In this document: in pieces, positions 57,418 through 64,000 of the stretch | Layout: each line of letters starts with the position of its first letter | Position numbering within the stretch: position 1 is the stretch's first letter | Assembly (NCBI RefSeq): GCF_900114465.1 | Contig: NZ_FOTD01000004.1 | Location: forward strand, 1-64,000 | Source: Trichococcus palustris | Lineage (GTDB): Bacteria; Bacillota; Bacilli; Lactobacillales; Aerococcaceae | Length of the DNA: 64,000 bases | Direction of reading: 5' to 3' | Position numbers and translations under genes: made by a program | The notes under the pieces: model-generated | Told to the model about the DNA's origin: nothing | Seen by the model: only the letters and a program-made list of their open reading frames with translations | Databases searched by the model: none

Positions 57418-58407
57418 ATGGTAGAAACAGTATGGGGAATGATCGGCTGCGGGGATGTGACGGAGAAGAAAAGTGGGCCGGGGCTGTACAAATCCAAAGG
57501 CTCGCGGCTGAAAGGGGTATACAACCGGACGGAAGCCAAGGCGCATGATTGGGTGAAACGCCATGGACACGGACAGGTATATGAAACAATGGAGGAGCTG
57601 CTGGCAGACGAAGAGATCACGGCCGTCTACATTGCCACACCGCCGGCAACGCACTTCGACTATGCGATGAAAGTCATCGCGGCGAACAAGGTGCCGTTGA
57701 TCGAGAAACCGATGGCGCGTACGTTCGAGGAATGCCAAGCGATACTGGATGCGGCCGAAGAGAAGGGCTTGCCGGTATTCGTCAGCTTCTACCGCCGAGC
57801 GCTCGGAAAATTCCAGAAAATAAAGGAACTGTTGGACGAAGGAGCCATTGGGCAACCGCAATTGGTGGAAATCCGCCAATACCAGCAGCCGGCGCCGGAA
57901 GACTTCATCAAGGACAATTTGCCTTGGCGTCTGTTGCCGGCCGCTGGAGGCGGAAAGGACTTGGATATCCAAGTGCATGTGCTGGATTACTTGGCTTATT
58001 ATTTCGGTAATATCACCGCGATGACCGGCATCGTCGAGAACCGAGGCGGGCTCTATGAAGTGGAGGACACCGTCTCGGCATCCTTCCGCTTCAAAAACGG
58101 TGTGGTCGGATCGGCCGCCTGGTGCTATGTCGCGGCCTTCGATCTGGATGAGGTGACGATCATCGGTTCGGAAGGGTCTTTGGTCTTCGAAGGGACGAGC
58201 TTCGAATGGATCCGCCTCATCAAGGACGGGAAAACAACGACCTTCACTTTCGAAACGCCGGAGCATGTCGCCATGCCGTTTATCCAAACCGTCGTCGACG
58301 AATTGAACGGAAAAGGCAAGAGCCCCGCCGATGCCGCCAGCGCAGCGAACGGTATCCGGATGTTCGATGTGTTGCTGAAGGATTATCGCGAAAGATACGA
58401 GAGCTGA
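57418..58407 (+). CDS. Gfo/Idh/MocA family oxidoreductase
   Basis: The 329-residue NAD(P)-dependent dehydrogenase has the Rossmann start VWGMIGCGDVTEKKSGPGLY, AVYIATPPATHFDYAM, the motif LIEKPMARTFEECQ and the C-terminal catalytic region KDLDIQVHVLDYLAYYFG, where Asp and His are conserved. It oxidises or reduces a sugar or cyclitol; the substrate is unknown. AAAGGGG precedes the ATG. It is divergent from the YhcH gene. Confidence 0.91.
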   Translation: MVETVWGMIGCGDVTEKKSGPGLYKSKGSRLKGVYNRTEAKAHDWVKRHGHGQVYETMEELLADEEITAVYIATPPATHFDYAMKVIAANKVPLIEKPMARTFEECQAILDAAEEKGLPVFVSFYRRALGKFQKIKELLDEGAIGQPQLVEIRQYQQPAPEDFIKDNLPWRLLPAAGGGKDLDIQVHVLDYLAYYFGNITAMTGIVENRGGLYEVEDTVSASFRFKNGVVGSAAWCYVAAFDLDEVTIIGSEGSLVFEGTSFEWIRLIKDGKTTTFTFETPEHVAMPFIQTVVDELNGKGKSPADAASAANGIRMFDVLLKDYRERYES

Positions 58408-58659
58408 CCTTCGTACCGGAAGCTGTTACGCTGAAAAGGATGCCGAAACGTAACGAACGGCACGTCCGCCGTGAGCTTCTTTCGATTGTGTGAAGCAATA
58501 AAAAGAATCGAATCCTGCCGCAATAGGGTAACGTTCCCTTCAAAGAAATACAAAAATAAGCTTCTTGGCCTATGTGCCGACGGCCCTCAGTAAGCTCTCA
58601 AATTGTGACAGAAACCGTACAATTCCAATCATGGGGGCAAGAGAACGGCCGTGGATTCA

Positions 58660-58688
58660 TTGACACTGTATTTATTCGACCGTATGAT
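58660..58688 (+). promoter_or_regulatory. Promoter of the HIT gene
   Basis: TTGACA, 17 bases, TATGAT (11 of 12 consensus positions). Confidence 0.8.
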
Positions 58689-58719
58689 AAGAATATTGAA
58701 TCAGTACTGCTTTATCGAT

Positions 58720-58757
58720 GCTGTTTTGTCCGCTTCTATGCGAGGGGACAAAACAGC
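58720..58757 (+). other. Leader stem-loop of the HIT gene
   Basis: GCTGTTTTGTCC and GGACAAAACAGC form a perfect 12-bp stem in the 130-base leader; no U tract follows, so a stability or control element is likely. The rest of 58408-58818 shows no gene. Confidence 0.7.
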
Positions 58758-58818
58758 TTCGCAGATAAGCCTTCTGATTTACGCAAAGAGAAATACTACT
58801 AACAGGAGGTTTTTATTG

Positions 58819-59241
58819 ATGAAAGATCAAAATTGTGCTTATTGTATGGAAGGCGAACTAGTTGCAGCATTCGGCTACCCATGCTGCGAATTGGATTACA
58901 GCAAGGTCTATATCTTCAAGGAACAAAGCCACAAAGGCCGCGTCATCGTTGCCTACAAAGATCACGTGAGCGAATTGGTGAACATCACTGACGAAGAACG
59001 CAACGGCTACTTCGCAGACATCGCAAAAGTGGCGAACGCTTTGCACAAAGCTTTCAATCCTGAAAAAGTGAACTACGGTGCTTACGGAGACACTGGTAAA
59101 CACCTTCACTTCCACCTTGTGCCGAAGTACAAAGAGGATGCCTTCGAATGGGGATCAACGTTCGACATGAACCCGGGCCGCGTGACATTGACGGACGCTG
59201 AATACGAAGCATTGGCTGAACAAATCCGCACAAACATGTAA
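58819..59241 (+). CDS. HIT family hydrolase
   Basis: The 140-residue histidine-triad protein shows KHLHFHLVPKY (H-x-H-x-H, near residue 96) as the nucleotidyl-hydrolase site and CAYCMEGE/CCELD cysteines near the N-terminus, possibly a zinc site. HIT enzymes hydrolyse adenylated or dinucleoside substrates. The start is ATG 58819 behind AGGAGG; the longer frame from 58651 overlaps the promoter and hairpin leader. Confidence 0.9.
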   Translation: MKDQNCAYCMEGELVAAFGYPCCELDYSKVYIFKEQSHKGRVIVAYKDHVSELVNITDEERNGYFADIAKVANALHKAFNPEKVNYGAYGDTGKHLHFHLVPKYKEDAFEWGSTFDMNPGRVTLTDAEYEALAEQIRTNM

Positions 59242-59612
59242 TACAAGCATTGCTGATCCTGATACAGGTGGAGCAACCCGCTGTATGAAAATCCACGCAG
59301 AAAATTGTAGAAAATATGAATAACAGAGAGTTTTCTTCGTCCAATCATGACTACCTTCAAAGGCGGCCGTGAGCGGACGGCGAAAGCTCTTTTTTGATGT
59401 CAGGAAATAGTTGCTGCATTATCGAGCGGTTAGGCAATAATCCATCCAAACTGACGGTGGCACGAATGATAAATCTGTAAAACATCTTTTGTGGCGGAAT
59501 AAAGACGAATACCCGGAATGTTTACGATTGAATGCGCCTTCATTTGCAATATACGGAAATAATTGTAAAGAGTGTGTAATTATTGAGGTATTATCGATAT
59601 TTTTGGTGCAAA

Positions 59613-59641
59613 TTGCAATTTAATAGTGGTATCATTATAAA
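59613..59641 (+). promoter_or_regulatory. Promoter of the polysaccharide locus
   Basis: TTGCAA, 17 bases, TATAAA, followed by an AT-rich leader of about 225 bases to the first gene. The part of the gap before it (59242-59612) has no gene or repeat I recognise. Confidence 0.6.
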
Positions 59642-59867
59642 AGCTTTAAGATTTTTTTAATTCTTTGCAAATTTTAATATAAAAAAAAGAAATATGATTC
59701 GAAAATGCGCTGTGGAATAGCAAGAAACAGGAAATGTGATTGCTTTTTGTTTACGGATATTTCAAGCGTATGACGGTCTAAGCTGCTTATGTAAGAAGAT
59801 AGGACTGCAGGAGCTTGTTACTTATTTCGTTTAAAGGGTTGTTCTAAATTGCTGAGGGGGCTGTGGG

Positions 59868-61280
59868 ATGTACAAGGTCGCAACGAGTGCTTGGGTGAAA
59901 CATTTTGATTTTACGGTTATTGATATTTTAAGTTTGGAATTGGCATTTATACTTTCATTTATATTGCGTTTTGGTTGGGTCTCGCCGTACTCAATCCAGA
60001 TTTATGCAGTTCTGGGAGTCATTATGCCTATTTTGCATATCTTCATCGTCTTCTTCACGGAAGAGTATTCCGGCATCTTGAGAAGGGGCTATCTGAAGGA
60101 GTTCAAGGCCGTGCTGCAGCATAACTGCATCCTGTTGGCGTTGATCGTCTTCTATATGTTCATGACGCAGCGTTCGGGGGATTACTCCCGTAGTGTGCTG
60201 TTCACGATGTGGGGCTTGAATTGTATCCTGATGTGGGGCGCGCGGGTCTTGTTGAAGAAAGCCCTGTTCCGCGCCTATGCGCAGGAAAAGAATCAGTCGT
60301 ACATGCTAGTCGTCACCTCACAGTCATCGGTTGAGAATACGATTGAACAACTACAGACGGCGACGTACAGCGATTATGTCGTGAAAGGCATAGCGGTCGT
60401 CGATGCCGACATGGAAAATGAAACGGTGAAGGGTGTCCCGGTGGTGGCCAGTCAGGCTACGCTAGCGGAGTATCTCCGGACCAACACCGTCGATGGCGTG
60501 TTCATCAATGCACGCCATTCGGATGAAGAAATCGAGCGGATCACAGACGTCTTAGTGGATATGGGCATCACCGTCCATATCTCCTTGGACCACATATCCA
60601 GCGACATGCCGAATAAAGTGGTGGAAGAAATCAACGGGTATACGGTGCTGACCACCAGCATCAAGATGGCGACGACGCGCCAGTTGTTCTTCAAAAGAGT
60701 GATCGACATCTTCGGCGGCTTGGTCGGCTGTCTGGCGATGATCGTAGCCTTCATCATCTTCGCGCCGGTCATCTACATCCAATCGCCCGGTCCGATCTTC
60801 TTCTCGCAGGAGAGGGTAGGCCGGAACGGCAGACGCTTCCGCATCTACAAATTCCGTTCCATGTATATGGATGCCGAAGAACGCAAGAAAGAACTGATGG
60901 CCCAAAACAAGATGGATGGCCTGATGTTCAAGATGGACAACGATCCACGGATTATGCCGATAGGAGCCTGCATCCGTCGCCTGTCGATTGACGAATTGCC
61001 GCAAAGCATCAATATCCTAAAAGGGGATATGAGTCTTGTCGGAACAAGACCACCGACAGTGGACGAATATGAAAACTATAAGCTGCATCATAAGCGCAGA
61101 CTAGCAGCAAAACCGGGTCTAACGGGTATGTGGCAGGTGAGCGGCAGAAGTGATATCACAGACTTTGAGGAAGTCGTGAAACTGGATACAGAATATATCA
61201 GCAATTTTTCTTTGGGGTTATATCTGAAGATCCTATTTAAAACGGTGGGAGTTGTATTGGGCAGAAAAGGGTCTGTATAA
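59868..61280 (+). CDS. Polyprenyl-phosphate sugar-1-phosphate transferase (priming enzyme)
   Basis: The 470-residue membrane enzyme starts exopolysaccharide or capsule repeat-unit synthesis by moving a sugar phosphate to undecaprenyl phosphate. Four N-terminal transmembrane segments lead into a nucleotide-binding-like CoA domain (about residues 145-250). The C-terminal PglC-like catalytic domain has KRVIDIFGGLVG, QSPGPIFFSQERVGRNGRRF, YKFRSMYMDAE, DELPQSINILKGDMSLVGTR and KPGLTGMWQVSGRS. GAGGGGG precedes the ATG. It is the first gene of the locus. The sugar (galactose or glucose) cannot be read. Confidence 0.93.
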   Translation: MYKVATSAWVKHFDFTVIDILSLELAFILSFILRFGWVSPYSIQIYAVLGVIMPILHIFIVFFTEEYSGILRRGYLKEFKAVLQHNCILLALIVFYMFMTQRSGDYSRSVLFTMWGLNCILMWGARVLLKKALFRAYAQEKNQSYMLVVTSQSSVENTIEQLQTATYSDYVVKGIAVVDADMENETVKGVPVVASQATLAEYLRTNTVDGVFINARHSDEEIERITDVLVDMGITVHISLDHISSDMPNKVVEEINGYTVLTTSIKMATTRQLFFKRVIDIFGGLVGCLAMIVAFIIFAPVIYIQSPGPIFFSQERVGRNGRRFRIYKFRSMYMDAEERKKELMAQNKMDGLMFKMDNDPRIMPIGACIRRLSIDELPQSINILKGDMSLVGTRPPTVDEYENYKLHHKRRLAAKPGLTGMWQVSGRSDITDFEEVVKLDTEYISNFSLGLYLKILFKTVGVVLGRKGSV

Positions 61281-61309
61281 AATAATATGTTTTATGACAT
61301 TCATATGTG

Positions 61310-61560
61310 GTATAGAATACTTCATCAGGGGGCGGGATCCTTCATCCTTACGTTTAGCAAAACTTCCGCAACTGTTTAATGTACTGAAGAGTAATCTTGT
61401 AATTAAAAGATTACCCATGGTAGATAAGTATGTGAAACATAAGCTTCATCACGGGAAAAGTTTGGCAACAAGTCCTAGGCTGACAGAAATGTTAAGGGTG
61501 AGTGGCTGTAGTGATATAGGGACTATGAAAAGGTTGTATATTTAGATATCAAGTATCTCG
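61310..61560 (+). pseudogene. Decayed copy of the sugar transferase 3' end
   Basis: A degraded frame reads LRLAKLPQLFNVLKSNLV, KLHHGKSLATSPRLTEMLR and VSGCSDIG, matching IDELPQSINILKGDMS, KLHHKRRLAAKPGLTGMWQ and VSGRSDIT of the gene just before it. Key residues are lost and no start or domain core remains. Confidence 0.8.
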
Positions 61561-61626
61561 AGGGATAGAATATTACCTCATTTATATAGAATAAATTGAA
61601 TTTAGAGAGGGAGAGAATTTGTAATT

Positions 61627-62880
61627 ATGGAAAACAAGAAATTAAAAATTGCTGTTGCTGGTACAGGCTATGTGGGTTTAAGCAATGCTATTCTGTTTGC
61701 GCAGCAAAACAAAGTATATGCAGTAGATATCATCCCGGAAAAGGTCGAGATGATTAATAATAAAAAATCTCCTATCGTGGACAAGGAAATAGAGGAATAT
61801 CTAGCCACAAAAGACTTGGACTTAATTGCAACGCTGGATGCAATGGAAGCATACAGCGATGCTGATTTTGTTGTTATAGCTGCTCCTACGAACTACGACA
61901 GTAAGCGCAATTACTTTGACACATCTGCTGTTGAGACGGTAATTAGGCTGGTGATGGAGTATAACCCAAATGCGATTATGGTCATCAAGTCCACAATCCC
62001 AGTGGGTTACACACAATCAATTCGTGAGAAGACTGGGAGTAAGAACATCATCTTCAGTCCAGAGTTCCTGCGTGAGGGTAAGGCTCTATATGACAATCTG
62101 TATCCTTCTAGAATTATTGTCGGCACGGATATGGAAGATGAGCGTCTCATAGAATCTGCACATACATTTGCTGGTCTGTTGCAGGAAGGTGCTGTTAAGG
62201 AGAATATCGATACTCTATTTATGGGATTTACTGAAGCAGAGGCTGTGAAGTTGTTTGCAAACACATATCTCGCATTACGAGTTAGTTACTTCAATGAGTT
62301 GGATACCTACGCAGAGATAAAGGAATTGAATACCAAACAGATTATTGCTGGTGTTTGTCTTGATCCTCGTATTGGTAGTCACTACAATAATCCGTCTTTT
62401 GGCTACGGGGGCTACTGTTTGCCGAAAGACACAAAGCAACTGCTAGCTAACTATCAAGACGTTCCTGAGAATCTTATTGAGGCAATCGTTGAGGCAAACC
62501 GCACAAGAAAAAATTTTATTGCGGATCGTGTGCTACAAATGGCAGGATATTACGCTTACTGTGAGCACAACTCGTATGACAGTTCACAAGAGAAACCTGT
62601 GACGATTGGAGTATTTAGATTGACGATGAAGGCAGATAGTGATAATTTTCGTCAGAGTAGCATTCAAGGCGTTATGAAGCGTGTTAAGGCAAAAGGCGCG
62701 ACAGTTATCGTGTATGAACCGAATTTGGAAAATGGTAGTACATTCTTTGGTAGCAAGGTAGTCAATGATTTGGAAGAATTCAAGAAAAAATCTGATGCCA
62801 TTATTGCGAACCGTTATGATAGTGTTTTGGATGATATGGAAGATAAGGTTTATACGCGTGATTTGTTTAGGCGTGATTAA
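61627..62880 (+). CDS. UDP-glucose 6-dehydrogenase type nucleotide-sugar dehydrogenase
   Basis: This 417-residue NAD+-dependent enzyme makes a UDP-uronic acid, probably UDP-glucuronate, for the polysaccharide. It shows [20 protein letters not shown] (Rossmann), [20 protein letters not shown], the conserved Lys/Asn segment [19 protein letters not shown] and the catalytic cysteine in [14 protein letters not shown]. The ribosome site GGGAG is 14 bases upstream of the ATG, rather far. More AT-rich than the genes before 61 kb. Confidence 0.92.
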   Translation: MENKKLKIAVAGTGYVGLSNAILFAQQNKVYAVDIIPEKVEMINNKKSPIVDKEIEEYLATKDLDLIATLDAMEAYSDADFVVIAAPTNYDSKRNYFDTSAVETVIRLVMEYNPNAIMVIKSTIPVGYTQSIREKTGSKNIIFSPEFLREGKALYDNLYPSRIIVGTDMEDERLIESAHTFAGLLQEGAVKENIDTLFMGFTEAEAVKLFANTYLALRVSYFNELDTYAEIKELNTKQIIAGVCLDPRIGSHYNNPSFGYGGYCLPKDTKQLLANYQDVPENLIEAIVEANRTRKNFIADRVLQMAGYYAYCEHNSYDSSQEKPVTIGVFRLTMKADSDNFRQSSIQGVMKRVKAKGATVIVYEPNLENGSTFFGSKVVNDLEEFKKKSDAIIANRYDSVLDDMEDKVYTRDLFRRD

Positions 62881-62903
62881 TAATTAAGAAAGGAGTTTCA
62901 TGT

Positions 62904-63380
62904 ATGCGTGTAAAAACAAAAAAGAAAAAATTATGTCTTGCTGCGTCTTCTGGTGGACATTATGAACAGTTAATGATGTTAAAACCGTTGTTAGATGAAT
63001 ATGATGGTTTTGTACTGACAGAGAGAATGGCTTACGCGGCTGATGCCAAAGGAATAAGAACTTATCATATAATGCAAGTTAACCGAGAGGAAAAAAGCTG
63101 TATTTTTCGGATGACTATTAATGCATTTATGTCTTTGTACATATTTTTTAAGGAACGGCCAACTTTTGTGATTTGCACTGGTGTTTTGTCAATGATTCCA
63201 ATGTGCTTACTAGTAAAACTGTTTGGTGGAAAACTGATTTATATTGAGTCGTTTGCAAAGGTGACATCGCCGACAAAAACAGGAAGATTGATGTATAGGT
63301 TTGCTGATCGCTTCTATATTCAATGGTCACAAATGAAAGAAGTCTATCCGGATGCTATTTATCTTGGAGGAATATATTGA
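62904..63380 (+). CDS. PssD/Alg14-type glycosyltransferase subunit
   Basis: The 158-residue protein forms the N-terminal half of a split GT28-type transferase: CLAASSGGHYEQLMMLKPLL (nucleotide-fold loop) and FVICTGVLSMIPMCLLVKLF (membrane-associated helix), ESFAKVTSPTKTG. It tethers its partner (the next gene) to the membrane. AAAGGAG lies 8 bases before ATG 62904. The partner starts 9 bases after its stop. Confidence 0.88.
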   Translation: MRVKTKKKKLCLAASSGGHYEQLMMLKPLLDEYDGFVLTERMAYAADAKGIRTYHIMQVNREEKSCIFRMTINAFMSLYIFFKERPTFVICTGVLSMIPMCLLVKLFGGKLIYIESFAKVTSPTKTGRLMYRFADRFYIQWSQMKEVYPDAIYLGGIY

Positions 63381-63389
63381 GGTGTAAAA

Positions 63390-63866
63390 ATGATTTTTGT
63401 TACGTTAGGTTCGCAGAAGTTTCAATTCAATCGTCTTTTAAAAAAGGTTGATGAGTTGATTGGGCAAGGTGAAATCACTGAGGAAGTATTTGCACAAATT
63501 GGTGCAAGCGATTATGAGCCGAAGAATTACGAGTACAAAGCTTTTTTGGATAGAAAAACGTTTGAGGAGATTATGAGTCGATGTGATATGGTGATTACAC
63601 ATGGAGGAACAGGTGCTATTATCGGCGCTGTTAAACAGGGAAAAAAAGTTGTAGCAATACCTAGGTTGAAAAGATTTAATGAACATGTCGATGATCATCA
63701 ATTACAATTAATTACGCAGTTTAAAGAACTTAATTTGATTTGTGATTGTTTGGATGTAGAATGTCTCGGAAGTGCAATTAATGGGGCGAAATCCCTTGTA
63801 TATAATGAATATGAATCAAATACTTTATGTTTTTTAGAGTCGTTGAAAGAATATATTAATTCCTAA
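63390..63866 (+). CDS. PssE/Alg13-type glycosyltransferase subunit
   Basis: The 158-residue catalytic half of a split GT28 glycosyltransferase begins MIFVTLGSQKFQFNRLLKKV and has the UDP-sugar motif MVITHGGTGAIIGAVKQGKK and VDDHQLQLITQF. With PssD it adds the second sugar, often glucuronate to glucose, fitting the dehydrogenase upstream. GAGG precedes the ATG. Confidence 0.9.
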   Translation: MIFVTLGSQKFQFNRLLKKVDELIGQGEITEEVFAQIGASDYEPKNYEYKAFLDRKTFEEIMSRCDMVITHGGTGAIIGAVKQGKKVVAIPRLKRFNEHVDDHQLQLITQFKELNLICDCLDVECLGSAINGAKSLVYNEYESNTLCFLESLKEYINS

Positions 63867-63884
63867 AATTAAGGATGGATTGTT

Positions 63885-64000
63885 GTGAAAAAGATTGAAA
63901 AATATATAGAGTACGCCACAACAAAGGCTTTGCTAGCATTTAAACAAAAAACATTTGTTTCTTCCAAAAGAATAAATATAAGATATTTGTTTCAAGCAGA
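63885..64000 (+). CDS. Partial gene at the window edge
   Basis: A GTG frame with AAGGATGGA upstream gives MKKIEKYIEYATTKALLAFK and onward to the edge without a stop. Too little is visible to name it; by place it belongs to the polysaccharide locus. Confidence 0.55.
   Translation, partial: MKKIEKYIEYATTKALLAFKQKTFVSSKRINIRYLFQA

Noticed and set aside
59242-59867. JUMPstart/ops element before the polysaccharide locus
   Set aside because: No GGCGGTAG-like ops core is present in the leader.
61252-61545. 97-codon frame as a separate polysaccharide gene
   Set aside because: It overlaps the end of the transferase gene and its sequence is a degraded copy of that gene's C-terminus.

Overview
The window looks like chromosome of a Gram-positive, moderate-GC member of the Lactobacillales. 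A Trichococcus-like Carnobacteriaceae is my best guess, inferred from protein style, strong AGGAGG ribosome sites, U-tailed terminators and unusual GC-rich intergenic palindromes; I could not run a search. Most genes are short independent units with clear intrinsic terminators. No rRNA, CRISPR array, transposase or phage structural gene was seen. One tRNA (Arg, anticodon CCU) is present.

Layout. 1-6.8 kb: amino-acid ABC transporter pair without its ATPase, a double PII-like protein next to a 5'-truncated DUF1538 membrane gene, a phosphoesterase, an aldo/keto reductase and an AlkA-type glycosylase. 7-13 kb: mechanosensitive channel, Gfo/Idh/MocA oxidoreductase, DEAD-box helicase, LacI regulator. 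13-17 kb: bioY-bioB-bioD-bioA behind a BirA-like operator, with no bioF. 17-24 kb: lipoprotein alpha-carbonic anhydrase, zinc alcohol dehydrogenase, AEC transporter, secreted SGNH hydrolase, LRR lipoprotein, LCP protein. 24-28 kb: sucrose uptake and cleavage (PTS EIIBC and GH32) behind two identical GGAACCGGTTCC operators. 28-38 kb: J-domain membrane protein, iron alcohol dehydrogenase, TauE exporter, an AT-rich PTS/RpiR cassette carrying a stand-alone RarA C-terminal-like protein, YeiH with its LysR regulator, and GMP reductase.

38.5-41 kb holds what I consider the most interesting item: an Rgg/PlcR-type (RRNPPA) regulator at 39735-40598 with a divergent 56-codon gene (39448-39618, minus) encoding a secreted, PapR-like prepeptide ending in KYSPNIIWLIG. 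I propose this as a candidate peptide-pheromone quorum-sensing pair. It is followed by tRNA-Arg and two copies of a stem-loop repeat.

41-57 kb is dominated by arrays of GC-rich palindromic repeats (units near 188-190 bp or 210 bp) between housekeeping genes: M29 aminopeptidase, coiled-coil protein, flavodoxin, BadF-type kinase, NERD protein, and a four-domain CoA-disulfide-reductase/rhodanese/TusA/DsrE-like protein. A low-GC island (AbiEi-like protein and Schlafen/AlbA_2-type protein, 53.1-55.7 kb) sits between intact uvsE and a deleted second copy of the uvsE 3' end, which is fused to an RpiR remnant. 57-59 kb: Gfo/Idh/MocA oxidoreductase and HIT protein. 59.6-64 kb: start of a polysaccharide locus (priming sugar transferase, a decayed copy of its 3' end, UDP-glucose-6-dehydrogenase type enzyme, PssD and PssE type glycosyltransferase halves, and a partial gene at the edge).
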